Source: VFJQ01 sp044226525
GTDB lineage: Bacteria; Verrucomicrobiota; Verrucomicrobiia; Chthoniobacterales; Chthoniobacteraceae
DNA length: 64,000 bases
NCBI GenBank assembly: GCA_044226525.1
Contig: JBGAGV010000007.1
Coordinates: 62,001 to 126,000, forward strand
Direction: 5' to 3'
Shown: positions 44,604 to 53,354 of the stretch, in pieces
Numbering within the stretch: the stretch's first letter is position 1
Layout: each line of letters opens with the position of its first letter
Program-made: the position numbers and the translations under genes
The notes under the pieces: model-generated
Told to the model about the DNA's origin: nothing
The model's database searches: none
Seen by the model: the letters and a program-made list of their open reading frames with translations, nothing else

Positions 44604-45956
44604 TCAATTCCCCGATTTCAAGCGCCGCAGGATTTCCAGCGATTCGCGCTCGATGATCTCCCCCGCCTTAACCGTGAGATAGGAGTGTTCGCCAAACCAA
44701 GTTTCGTAGCTGCCGCCCTCGAAGGCCTTCGCCGTGGGCACGTAGCCATGCGCACCATTGGTTTGCTCCACCGTCATCGTATGCGTGAACGGCGACTGCT
44801 TCTTGATGCTCAGGCCGATGCCGCAGAAGAGTTCGTTTGCATTCGTTACGATGGCGAAGTCCTCACCGATACGGATGCCAGTGATGAAGTAGGGGTAGCT
44901 GGGCTGCTCTCGCTTTTTCATCTCGTTGAAAGTCTTCCGGTAGTGTTCGAGTTGCCCCGGCCAGTTGCGAGCGACTTCGGCTTCCTTAAACTCCGGCTGC
45001 TCGCGGCTCGGCATTTGGAACTCGCGGCACTCGATCAAGATCGCCGGCTTCGCGATAGATTCGAGTTGTCCGAGACAGCGGACGATTTCGCCGCCCAGGC
45101 GTTCTTCAAAGAGATCGCGCCGCACACTATAGATGGGATTCACGTCGCCGCACGCGCCCGTTAAGAAGAGCGCGGGCACGTCATAGCCAACTTGCTTTTG
45201 CACCCATTTCTCCACATCGCCGGGATAGTCCGCCGAAATGAGCGGCGCACGATTATTCGCGGCGTGACAAGCGAAGTTGTAGAGGACGACTTTGAATTTT
45301 CCGTCGGCGTTCTTCAGTGCCAGCAGATCGAACCCGGGATCGGCCGGACCTTCCGCCGGGTAGCGCGAGCTCTCCGCCGGATTTTCCAATTGCCACCGGT
45401 TCCAGGCGTGACCGTCGATGATGACTCGCCGACATTCCGCAATGCCTTCCGCTCTACCTCGCGCGGTCCCCACCCTGCACGGCGTTAAATCATGAGCCGC
45501 CTTCGCCACCGCTTCGACAATCGGCGTGACTAGTTTGTCCGGGTAGTAGCTCCACAACGGACCGGAATGAGTGTGCGATGAGCAGATGATCACGTGACTC
45601 GCCGGAATGCCGGTCGCCTGCTCGATCCTGGCGCGGGCACTCACGGCGAGGTCCACGGGATACTTCAACGTATCGAGCGTGACGATCGCCACCTTCGTTC
45701 CGCCTGCGGACAGCACTAACGCCCGGACGTAAAGCCGGGTCTTCACCTCCGATGCCTTCTTCGGCGAAGGCGAACCCGCCAGCGTGACGGCATCGGCAGG
45801 CGTGATGTCCACCATCCCGACACCGGCGTCAATCAAGCCACCAGTCGCGCTTGCTCCGCTTTCCGCCCACGCGGCGGCCGTAAGCCATAAAATCGAAAAG
45901 AGCTGAAGAATCGTTTTCATGAGTTCATCGACGGGCCTTGGATTGACGTTTTTCAT
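44604..45956 (-). CDS. Secreted neutral/alkaline-ceramidase-like protein (copy B)
   Basis: A 450-residue product with GVGMVDITPADA, VAIVTLDTLKYPV, IICSSHTHSGPLW (likely zinc His pair) and NFACHAANNRAPLISADYPG, which are elements of the neutral/alkaline ceramidase N-terminal domain. The ATG at 45956 overlaps the previous stop (ATGA); the ATG at 45920 gives a better signal peptide (MKTILQLFSILWLTAAAWA). Many PVC genomes hold such proteins, and whether they cleave ceramide or other amides is not known. Paralogue of the gene upstream. Confidence 0.8.
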   Translation of the reverse strand: MKNVNPRPVDELMKTILQLFSILWLTAAAWAESGASATGGLIDAGVGMVDITPADAVTLAGSPSPKKASEVKTRLYVRALVLSAGGTKVAIVTLDTLKYPVDLAVSARARIEQATGIPASHVIICSSHTHSGPLWSYYPDKLVTPIVEAVAKAAHDLTPCRVGTARGRAEGIAECRRVIIDGHAWNRWQLENPAESSRYPAEGPADPGFDLLALKNADGKFKVVLYNFACHAANNRAPLISADYPGDVEKWVQKQVGYDVPALFLTGACGDVNPIYSVRRDLFEERLGGEIVRCLGQLESIAKPAILIECREFQMPSREQPEFKEAEVARNWPGQLEHYRKTFNEMKKREQPSYPYFITGIRIGEDFAIVTNANELFCGIGLSIKKQSPFTHTMTVEQTNGAHGYVPTAKAFEGGSYETWFGEHSYLTVKAGEIIERESLEILRRLKSGN

Positions 45957-47410
45957 CGGGCCTTGGCTGGCGTGGCTGGCAGGGCGCTGCCGTCCTTTCC
46001 CCAGAGCTCGTCCAGCAACTCAACTGCGGTATCTACGAGTTTCTGGATGCCTTCGACGGCGACGAAGTTGACGCCGGCGAGAGTCTCGTAGCCTTCGTGC
46101 TCGAACGCGAGCGGTGTGGGCTGGTAGCCGATGGATTCGTTCGTCAGCTCGCTCAGGATTGTGTGCGGGAAGGGCGAGCGTTTCTTCACGGAGATGCCGT
46201 ATTCCACAAACAACTCACCCGCGTTTGTCGCAATGGCGAAGGGGCCGATGCGGGCGGCGCTCACCGGCACGGTGCGGATGCGCGGCATGGATTCGGCGGT
46301 GTGCTTCGCGCCTTCGAAGGCCTCCGGACGCCAACCGAGCCGCGTAATTTTTTCGGGGCGCTGGGCCTCGGCGTTGCAGCGCGGCACATCCACATCGCGA
46401 CGCAGATAATCCACGGCCACAGGCCCCTCGACGGGCACGGCCGACTTCGCGGCTTCCACGGCTGCTTTCGCAAAGACGCCGGCGCGTTCCTTCCAGTCGG
46501 GCGCCCAGCATACGGGCGGCTGAATGTTGCCCGACGCCCCCTGCGTAAACACGCCGATGGCCTGCGCACCAAACTCCCGTGCGAGAGTATCGGCGATCAC
46601 GCCGGGGAAATCCGCCGACCAGTTGTGCGTCTGAATGCGGTCGTGCAGGCAGGGATGGCAGGTGAAGTTTACGAGCGAGCCGAGCATCTTGCCATCCGGT
46701 GAATCGAAGCGCACGAGCCATAGCTCGGGATCGATGACTCCTTCGCTGCCGAGCAATTGCGGCACCTGTTTCAGATCGTTCAACTTCTTCAGCCACGTAT
46801 TCAGCACGAGTCCGTCCGACTTCGCGATCAGGCGGCGATTGATGTGCCCCTCCAGCACGATCGAGCGGCCGACGGCCATGCGCGCGGGCTGCAGGTCTTG
46901 GTTGGCCCGCACAATGGCATCGGAGACAAGCTTCGGTAGTGTGTCGATGTAGGCCTTGTTAGCCGTGGCCTTGTCGCCCTCCGGGATCAGCGGCGAGCTA
47001 TGATTGTGGCTCGGGCAAATCAGAATACCATCGCGCGTGATGTCCGTCTGTTGCGCGACTAGCGCGATGGTTTTATCGGAGAGATCGAGACGAAATTTCA
47101 CCAGGTCCACGCCTACGATGGCGAGCTTCCGCCACCCGTTCTGCACCACCATGGCCCGCGCGCGCAACGGGTCATCCGTGCCCGTGCTGACCGGCCCCAT
47201 TGGCCCCGTAATGATCGAGCCAGCCGGCGGCGTGATATCCACCTGGCTGAATCCCACCTTCAGTTCCGCGCCAGCGTCCTTCCCTGCGGAAAGTCCTCTC
47301 GCACACGAAAGCACACACCAAGCTAGCAGTCCCATCAGAAAGCGGCCTCTTCCCAGCTTCGGAAAAAAAGAGATGGGAATCCGTTGGGGAGAAATGGGCG
47401 CGATCTTCAT
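45953..47410 (-). CDS. Secreted neutral/alkaline-ceramidase-like protein (copy A)
   Basis: A 485-residue paralogue of copy B: KVGFSQVDITPPAGS, LAIVGVDLVKFRLD, ILICPSHNHSSPLI (His pair) and NFTCHPCLHDRI, then TQGASGNIQPP. A hydrophobic signal (FLMGLLAWCVLSCARGLSA) lies after about 25 residues, so the true start may be internal. It is coupled to copy B by ATGA and starts 51 nt after the sulfatase stop. A lipid- or amide-hydrolysing role is inferred. Confidence 0.8.
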   Translation of the reverse strand: MKIAPISPQRIPISFFPKLGRGRFLMGLLAWCVLSCARGLSAGKDAGAELKVGFSQVDITPPAGSIITGPMGPVSTGTDDPLRARAMVVQNGWRKLAIVGVDLVKFRLDLSDKTIALVAQQTDITRDGILICPSHNHSSPLIPEGDKATANKAYIDTLPKLVSDAIVRANQDLQPARMAVGRSIVLEGHINRRLIAKSDGLVLNTWLKKLNDLKQVPQLLGSEGVIDPELWLVRFDSPDGKMLGSLVNFTCHPCLHDRIQTHNWSADFPGVIADTLAREFGAQAIGVFTQGASGNIQPPVCWAPDWKERAGVFAKAAVEAAKSAVPVEGPVAVDYLRRDVDVPRCNAEAQRPEKITRLGWRPEAFEGAKHTAESMPRIRTVPVSAARIGPFAIATNAGELFVEYGISVKKRSPFPHTILSELTNESIGYQPTPLAFEHEGYETLAGVNFVAVEGIQKLVDTAVELLDELWGKDGSALPATPAKAR

Positions 47411-47461
47411 GATTGGACCCGAGCAAGAATCTCTGCCGAGCCCATCTCTTTGGCCGCGACG

Positions 47462-48916
47462 CTAACGGGCGTCTGTCTTTGGTTTCCCTTTCATGCCACC
47501 TCGGTCACCACGACGCGGCTCGAAAGGTCTGGCGCGGGCGGGATCGAAGTTCGGATTAGGTTTCGGCAATTGCGCACCGATGGCCGTCAGGTAGTCAGTC
47601 AGACGCCGGTCGAGAGCACTGGCATCCTTCGTCCGCGTGCTGGCAAGGTCGCGGGTTTCCCCGATGTCTTCGGCCAGATTGTAAAGCCGCAGGGAATCGG
47701 TTTCGTAAGGGTGGATCAGCTTCAGCGGTCCAAGCAGGAGTGTCGATGCGGGACCTTGAGCGTCCTTGTCGTAGTGGGGAAAGTGAACCACGAATTCTTC
47801 GCGCTGACGTTTCACCGTGGCATTCGGCATCCCCGCGAGCACGGCGCCAATGCTGCCACCTTCCAAGGTCTTCGGCAGTGCTTCGGTCACGCGAGCCATC
47901 GCGGCGATCGTCGGAAAAAGATCGACCGTGCTCGCCAGGACATGTGTGCAACTGCCCGCTTTCACCCCCGGTCCGCGCACGATCAGCGGAACACGCACGC
48001 CGCCGTCCCACACGGTCCCCTTGCCGTTGGCGAGTGGACCGTTTGCATTGCCGCCCTGGGCGCCGTGGTCGGAAGTATAGATGACATAGGTGCGGTCTGC
48101 GATGCGCAGTTCATCGAGCTTCGCGAGAAGCTGGCCGATCGTCGTGTCCATGTCCTGCGTCACCGCCGCGCCGCCGACGAGTCGCTGATCGCGATCGCTC
48201 CGCGCACGGCGACGCACGTCCGCATAAGTTTCAGGCAGTGCGTCCGTCCCGCCCCGCCCGGCGTAGTGCGAGATCTGGACATAGAATGGCTTCCCTGCTT
48301 TCGCTTGTCTCGCCATGAAATCGGCGCCGAGGGCGGCGGTGCGGAACGCCTGTTTGGGGTTCGGGTTTTCCACGTTGTCCGGACCGCCATTGTTATTCGG
48401 CCCATCGTTTTCAGCGAACCCATGCTTCGCTGGATCGATTCGACCAACGTGCCATTTGCCGAAATGCGCGGTCGCATACCCAGCACGCTGAAGCATCTCC
48501 GCCATCGTCGTCTCCGCCTCCGGCATCTCGCTCGATGCATCGACTGGGAGGAGCCTGCTGCCTGTCTCCGAAAAGCTGCTCTCCCGCCCGCCTTTGCCCT
48601 CGCCGACAAACGTCATGTGCAAAGCCGCCGGACTGCGCCCGGTGAAGAGCGCCGCTCGCGTCGGAGTGCAACGAGGTGAGGCGGCGTAGAAATTCGCGAA
48701 CCGCATCCCGCCGGCGGCCAGCCGCTCCAGGTTCGGCGTGTGGGCGAGTTCGCTCTTCGATGTCGAGACCGTGTCGTCCATTTGCACCGAACACGACGCC
48801 CACCCCTGCGCTTCCCCCATGATGACAAGGAAGTTCGGCCTCTGATCCGCCGCGAACCCGCTCGCGGCAACCCAGGCAAGAAAAATGGAAATGACAACCT
48901 TCATGTTGCGAATCAT
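47462..48916 (-). CDS. Secreted sulfatase-family protein with altered metal site
   Basis: A 484-residue alkaline-phosphatase-superfamily sulfatase. Signal peptide MKVVISIFLAWVAASGFAA begins at residue 5 (ATG at 48904); the first ATG at 48916 lies 18 nt from the upstream box, as in the other units. SPRCTPTRAALFTGR holds CxPxR, the site converted to formylglycine. FGKWHVG and IYTSDHGAQGG follow. Odd point: the usual N-terminal metal-binding Asp-Asp-x-Gly is replaced by VIMGEAQGW, so two expected ligands are absent. It may be a distinct subfamily or inactive. It heads the unit sulfatase, ceramidase-like A, ceramidase-like B, carboxypeptidase. Confidence 0.85.
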   Translation of the reverse strand: MIRNMKVVISIFLAWVAASGFAADQRPNFLVIMGEAQGWASCSVQMDDTVSTSKSELAHTPNLERLAAGGMRFANFYAASPRCTPTRAALFTGRSPAALHMTFVGEGKGGRESSFSETGSRLLPVDASSEMPEAETTMAEMLQRAGYATAHFGKWHVGRIDPAKHGFAENDGPNNNGGPDNVENPNPKQAFRTAALGADFMARQAKAGKPFYVQISHYAGRGGTDALPETYADVRRRARSDRDQRLVGGAAVTQDMDTTIGQLLAKLDELRIADRTYVIYTSDHGAQGGNANGPLANGKGTVWDGGVRVPLIVRGPGVKAGSCTHVLASTVDLFPTIAAMARVTEALPKTLEGGSIGAVLAGMPNATVKRQREEFVVHFPHYDKDAQGPASTLLLGPLKLIHPYETDSLRLYNLAEDIGETRDLASTRTKDASALDRRLTDYLTAIGAQLPKPNPNFDPARARPFEPRRGDRGGMKGKPKTDAR

Positions 48917-48934
48917 CGCCCCACCCTGCCCGCG

Positions 48935-48956
48935 CCTACCTTAAGAGGACGTGAAG
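48935..48956 (-). promoter_or_regulatory. 11-bp direct-repeat box before the sulfatase unit
   Basis: On the minus strand the half-sites are CTTCACGTCCT and CTTAAGGTAGG. The box ends 18 nt before the ATG at 48916. The stretch after it (GCGCGGGCAG) also matches the giant-gene and phosphoesterase upstream regions. Confidence 0.75.
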
Positions 48957-48960
48957 CCTG

Positions 48961-50295
48961 CTACTTCGACTTCAGCCCGGCCGTGTTTACCGCGATGACG
49001 TGATAGCGATACGTCTTTCCCTGCTCTGCCGTGCTGTCGGCAAAGTGCATCTCCACGAGCGGCTGATTAGGCGTGTCGCTGTATTGCAGACCTTGGAAAA
49101 CCGGGCGCCCGTAGGGATTCTTTGGCTGCTCGGGCAGCTTCGCAATGACTTCACCATCGCGCTCGATGATGAAACCCGCGAGGCCGCTCTCGAAATCGGC
49201 TTCGGCCTGCCACGAGAGTTCGGTTCCTTTCACCTGCACCTTCGTCGGCGCCGGGGGAGGCGTGGTGTCCGCGACGGCCGTGTCTTTCACATACTGAGTC
49301 CAAGCCTTCGCCACCGCGGCATTCGGGAGCCACACTGCCTTTTCTTTCGCACCGGAAAACTGCGCTGCCGCCACGGGTGCGACGACCTCGCCTCCGCTCA
49401 GGTAGAGCGGGGCCAGCTGCGCGTCCGCTTCCGGCATGGGGCGAAGCGGCTCACCACCCTGCTTCGGCAGACGCGCCATCAGGCACGCATCGAACCATGG
49501 AATGGCGAGATAACGCTGGTTCCCGCATTCATGCGCGGTGAACGGGTCGATCGACACGCCGACGAGCGCGTCCCGCGCGCGCAATTCGTTGAAGAAGATC
49601 TCATTCGCCGGCCACGCTCCGGCAAACCGCCCTTCCTTCACCGTCACCCCCTCCTTCGTGCCAAGGTTGCACATCACCGGCACGCGCAACGCGGCGTCCG
49701 GCGCTTCATGCACCTTGATCTGCTCGCGCTTCGGGTCCGGCTTCAAGAGCGGCACGCCCGACCGTAGCCAGGCGGCCGCGATGCGGTCCGGATGCAAAAA
49801 CAGCATGTGCCCCGCCCAATGTCCGCCGCCGCTGTGGCCCCACAAAGCCCAAGGCACTTTCGCCATTTCGGGATGCCCCGACTGTGCACCGAGATCCATC
49901 AGCGCTTTTTGAAACGCCGCGTCCGAGCCGTTGCGCGGATCGCACCAGAGCTGGCAATCCGCTTCCTGCGGCTGCTCGTAGGACGGCGCCAGCAGCGCAC
50001 AATCGTGCTTCTTCGCCAGCGCCTGCCAATGCAGATCGAACGCGCCGGTGAGCCCCGACTTGCATGAGCCTTCACCACATCCGTGCTGATGCACAATGAC
50101 TCCGCGTAGCGTCTGCACACCCGGCGGAACCCACACCGTATATTTCACCGGAAACACCAACTCGCCCGTCTTTGTCGAAGCCTCGTAGCGCACACGATAG
50201 TAAGGCGGCGTTACCGGAGGGGCGATATCATAAGGCGGCAACTGGGCGAAAGCCGACGTCGCGAGAGCGAAGAACAGGGAAACAGTGGGGCGCAT
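48961..50295 (-). CDS. Secreted alpha/beta hydrolase with C-terminal Fn3-like domain
   Basis: The ATG at 50295 gives a signal peptide directly (MRPTVSLFFALATSAFAQ); in-frame ATGs at 50313 and 50331 are alternatives. The 444-residue protein has an esterase/PHB-depolymerase-type core (VIVHQHGCGEGSCKSG oxyanion-type loop; WALWGHSGGGHWAG nucleophile elbow; PFTAHECGNQ with the likely His). Its last 90 residues form an Fn3-like domain (PPAPTKVQVKG, YRYHVIAVNTAGL). It follows the YHYH/PEBP gene closely and probably shares its promoter. Substrate unknown. Confidence 0.8.
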   Translation of the reverse strand: MRPTVSLFFALATSAFAQLPPYDIAPPVTPPYYRVRYEASTKTGELVFPVKYTVWVPPGVQTLRGVIVHQHGCGEGSCKSGLTGAFDLHWQALAKKHDCALLAPSYEQPQEADCQLWCDPRNGSDAAFQKALMDLGAQSGHPEMAKVPWALWGHSGGGHWAGHMLFLHPDRIAAAWLRSGVPLLKPDPKREQIKVHEAPDAALRVPVMCNLGTKEGVTVKEGRFAGAWPANEIFFNELRARDALVGVSIDPFTAHECGNQRYLAIPWFDACLMARLPKQGGEPLRPMPEADAQLAPLYLSGGEVVAPVAAAQFSGAKEKAVWLPNAAVAKAWTQYVKDTAVADTTPPPAPTKVQVKGTELSWQAEADFESGLAGFIIERDGEVIAKLPEQPKNPYGRPVFQGLQYSDTPNQPLVEMHFADSTAEQGKTYRYHVIAVNTAGLKSK

Positions 50296-50349
50296 TTCGC
50301 CGAGAATGTCCATCCTGCCTGCACCGCGCAAGATCGCACCGACGCCGCT

Positions 50350-52770
50350 TTAAGGCTGCGTGGGTCCGGCAGGCTGTGCCGTCCAGCGCGAGGTCCAGCC
50401 AGATTTCTCGATTCGCTTGCGGAAAAGCACGGTGTTGTCGAGATCGAGATCCTTGCTCCAGATGAACTGCGCACCGCTGAAGTCGTGCTCGTAATACGGT
50501 GGCTTCGGATTGACGCGTTGCTCGGTGAAGACGGTCGCGTTTTCCCACGCGCTGTCGTCGTAATCGGGTGCGAACCAGTTTCCCGGGCGCGGCTCTGTTT
50601 CGACTCGCGGATGATCGACATCGCCTCCGATTGGCCCGCGCTCGATCGCCTTCACCTTCCATGTGCCGTCGGTCACGGTGCCGTCGGCAAATTTCAGAAT
50701 GAACCCGGCATCGCCGATGTGATTGCCATATTCGAGGCCGGTTTTCGGATCGGCATTGTCATGCGCAATCACCGCAATCGTCATGGGATATTCCGGCAGC
50801 AGATCCACACTCACTACGTTGTGCGGCAGAAACGCAATCGGGTCCACCACGGCGAGCCGGCCGTTGATGTATAGCGCGAACCAGTTGTCGGCATAAACTT
50901 CCGCTTTCATCGTGTCTGTCATCGCAGCTTTCACAAGACCACCGCCGCTCCCACCGCGCAGCGCTTCGCCGGACGGCGGTGACGGACGTTCACCACCACG
51001 CAGGCGACGATCTGGTGGGGGAATCTGAGCGAAGCTCCCCACGTCACGACGCGGTGCTCCCTCGCGGGAGGCGCTCGCCCCACCTTCACGCGCATAAACC
51101 ACATTCATCGACGCGCTCCCCAGCACGCGGTCTCCGATCGCGGTGAGCAGCACATCTCGCGTTACTTCATTTGGCATTTGCGTCATCCGCGGCGGCGCAC
51201 TAAGCGCATAAACGGTGAGCACATAGGTCTTGTCGCCCGGGCCCTGCGAGTGCGGTGGTTCGTAGCCGGCCAGACCTTTGAAGCTGGCGCCGACCTTTCC
51301 CACGCCGCTCACCCCTTTCGGCAGGCTCGTGGTGCCCGCGGGAATATCCCATGCCACCCAATACGATTTCACCGTCGCGTCCGGCGTGAGGTGATCCATC
51401 ACCAACGCGAAGCTTTGTGTCCCGACCGGCGCGCCCTTCCACGCGAGCGGCGGCGTCACGCCGGCACCGTCGCCAGTGAAGTCGGCCGGCAACCGTCCCT
51501 CTGCGCCCACCGCCGGGCTGGTGAGTTGGAAGCCGGCAAGCGGCTTCTTCATCGCATCCATGCCGATCGTCGAAGCGCTTTCTCCCTCGCGGCGACCACC
51601 GCTGCGCTCGGAGGCAACGCGCGGTTTGTCACGATCATCGCGCGGAGGCTGGCCGCCATCGCGACGCATTTTCGGTCCAGGGCGGCGCTCATCTTCAGGA
51701 CGCGGCCCACCCTGGCCGCCACCGCGTTCGCGGCGCGTGTAATTTTCCTTCACTGTGCCTTCGCGTCCGTTCTGAAATTCAAACGCCACGGAGCTATCGG
51801 CGTTGACCGTGAAGGTCACGGCGCGCTGATCGCCGTTTACATCGTAGCTGAGTTTCCCGCCATTGGCGCCCGTCTTCTCAAAACCCGTGATCTTTGCTCC
51901 GCGTAACGCCGGAAGCGCTGGCCGGACCGGCTGCGCGTGCGGCTGCGGGTCCACCTGCTCTTCGCGTTCCACAACCTCGCCATGGAAACCGCCATTCACG
52001 TAGGGATACTTCATCGAAGCATGATAGTGATAGCCGAGCGCTTTCATTTCATGGCCGTTAAACGAATCGAGCCCGGACGGCGCCGCGCCATCCGGCTCGG
52101 TGAGGCCGTAGATTGGATAGCCATCGAGAGCATATGCGATCGGCAGGGCTTTCCCTAGCACGCTCTGCAAATGCAACGGCGCGGCGTGATAGTGATAATC
52201 GTCCGCCCTCCCGCAATGCCCGCCCCACTGGTCGAGTTCACCGATCTCTGCCGAGACTTCGCCCCGATTGTTTTGCGGGTTGAAGATCGGGATGCCGTTC
52301 GCCGCCAGTGCGATCGCTCCGCGCAGGAAGCGGTTCCTGATCCAAATCACTTCCTTCGCGGGCATCGGTGAAAGCGGGATCTGCCACGCGTTCGCACCCG
52401 CGTAACTCTGTGGCAGCGGGACCTGCTGCTGCCACGCGGTGATTCCCACCATCATGTTGTGTGCCGGGAGGCCATTGCTCTCGACGAACAGCCAGCGCTC
52501 GTCCCATCGCACCTGGACCGATGGAGCAAACTTCTCAAATGCGGCCGCCTGCCCAGGACGACCGCCCTGGCCTTGCGCTCGGTAGCGCGGATTCACCGCC
52601 GCTTGGGCCACGAACCACCCAGGCGCCGCATCAGCCCCGGGCGGCTTCACTGTAAAATCGTAGTGTCCGTGAACTTCACCGGTCGCGAGATCGTGAGCTG
52701 CGACCGGCGCACTTCCACCCAACCAAGCCCACACCGCGAACGAAGCGAAAGGAAAAAAACGCGTCTTCAT
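50350..52770 (-). CDS. Secreted YHYH-domain + PEBP-like protein
   Basis: An 806-residue exported protein. The YHYH domain (about 95-280) has MVGITAWQQQVPLP, GELDQWGGHCGRADDYHYH and YALDGYPIYGL, and a second YHYH in GYHYHASM. A charged Arg/Asp/Gly-rich linker (about 340-400) leads to a PEBP/YbhB-like domain (about 405-560: FQLTSPAVG, SYWVAWDIPAGT). The C-terminal part (about 600-806) looks like a galactose-binding-type sandwich. The YHYH function is unknown; the His-rich motif suggests metal binding. The YHYH part is a paralogue of the N-terminus of the giant protein. It has its own upstream box. Confidence 0.85.
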   Translation of the reverse strand: MKTRFFPFASFAVWAWLGGSAPVAAHDLATGEVHGHYDFTVKPPGADAAPGWFVAQAAVNPRYRAQGQGGRPGQAAAFEKFAPSVQVRWDERWLFVESNGLPAHNMMVGITAWQQQVPLPQSYAGANAWQIPLSPMPAKEVIWIRNRFLRGAIALAANGIPIFNPQNNRGEVSAEIGELDQWGGHCGRADDYHYHAAPLHLQSVLGKALPIAYALDGYPIYGLTEPDGAAPSGLDSFNGHEMKALGYHYHASMKYPYVNGGFHGEVVEREEQVDPQPHAQPVRPALPALRGAKITGFEKTGANGGKLSYDVNGDQRAVTFTVNADSSVAFEFQNGREGTVKENYTRRERGGGQGGPRPEDERRPGPKMRRDGGQPPRDDRDKPRVASERSGGRREGESASTIGMDAMKKPLAGFQLTSPAVGAEGRLPADFTGDGAGVTPPLAWKGAPVGTQSFALVMDHLTPDATVKSYWVAWDIPAGTTSLPKGVSGVGKVGASFKGLAGYEPPHSQGPGDKTYVLTVYALSAPPRMTQMPNEVTRDVLLTAIGDRVLGSASMNVVYAREGGASASREGAPRRDVGSFAQIPPPDRRLRGGERPSPPSGEALRGGSGGGLVKAAMTDTMKAEVYADNWFALYINGRLAVVDPIAFLPHNVVSVDLLPEYPMTIAVIAHDNADPKTGLEYGNHIGDAGFILKFADGTVTDGTWKVKAIERGPIGGDVDHPRVETEPRPGNWFAPDYDDSAWENATVFTEQRVNPKPPYYEHDFSGAQFIWSKDLDLDNTVLFRKRIEKSGWTSRWTAQPAGPTQP

Positions 52771-52787
52771 GAAAGCAATGTCGAGAA

Positions 52788-52809
52788 GCTACCTGAAGAT
52801 AACGTGAAG
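52788..52809 (-). promoter_or_regulatory. 11-bp direct-repeat box before the YHYH/PEBP gene
   Basis: On the minus strand the half-sites are CTTCACGTTAT and CTTCAGGTAGC. The box ends 17 nt before the ATG at 52770. This is the least conserved of the five boxes but keeps the spacing. Confidence 0.65.
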
Positions 52810-52844
52810 CTAATCCGGGCACGCGGTTTGAGCACAAAATATCG

Positions 52845-53354
52845 TCACTTGAGCAGCGGGTTCACCGGCGCCCTCGTCTCGCTCGCTTCTCTTACCAGAA
52901 TCATCGGCTCCACGGTTCCGTTTTCGTTTCGGTAGGTCATGATGCCAATCAACTTCAGCCAAGTCAGCTCCTTGAATACGGGCGCCGTTCCGCTGAATTC
53001 CACCATCACGGAATATTGCTTTGCATGCGCAACACAGCAGGGAATCAATGAACGGACGATGCGCAGACTTCGGCCACCTGCATTCTTCGCAGCCTCGGCT
53101 GCTACCTGCCCGATTGTCTCGACCGGTTTCCCTTCGAGCACCAAACGCGCTTCCACACTACGTCCGAGGTTTACCATCTCGGGAATCTCCATCACGAAAT
53201 TGCCCGCCGCACTCTTCGGTGTCTGCGCGACGAAATCGCCGAGAGTGAAGCTAACCTGCGGCAAAACGCGCATCGCAGGCACCGCGGGATCCGCCGCGAG
53301 GGCAGCAAAGGTGGCAACCCGCATCACGCCCCAGTATCGTAGGGCTCCTCTCAT
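52845..53354 (-). CDS. Protein with CCxxH motif coupled to the giant gene
   Basis: A 169-residue product whose ATG overlaps the stop of the giant gene (ATGA). It has a weak N-terminal hydrophobic part (VMRVATFAALAADPA), then SFTLGDFVAQTP, and IVRSLIPCCVAHAKQYSV followed by ELTWLKLIGIMTY. The CC-motif strand followed by a W-containing strand resembles the C-terminal OB-like domain of TIGR03943/YcgQ-type proteins. This likeness is from memory and moderate. CC and His could bind a metal. Export is likely but the signal is poor. Confidence 0.65.
   Translation of the reverse strand: MRGALRYWGVMRVATFAALAADPAVPAMRVLPQVSFTLGDFVAQTPKSAAGNFVMEIPEMVNLGRSVEARLVLEGKPVETIGQVAAEAAKNAGGRSLRIVRSLIPCCVAHAKQYSVMVEFSGTAPVFKELTWLKLIGIMTYRNENGTVEPMILVREASETRAPVNPLLK

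Noticed and set aside
50311..50360. CTTAAAG-containing sequence before the alpha/beta hydrolase, considered as a sixth direct-repeat box
   Set aside because: Only one half-site-like match is present, part of it is the stop of the preceding gene, and the 11-bp repeat is missing.
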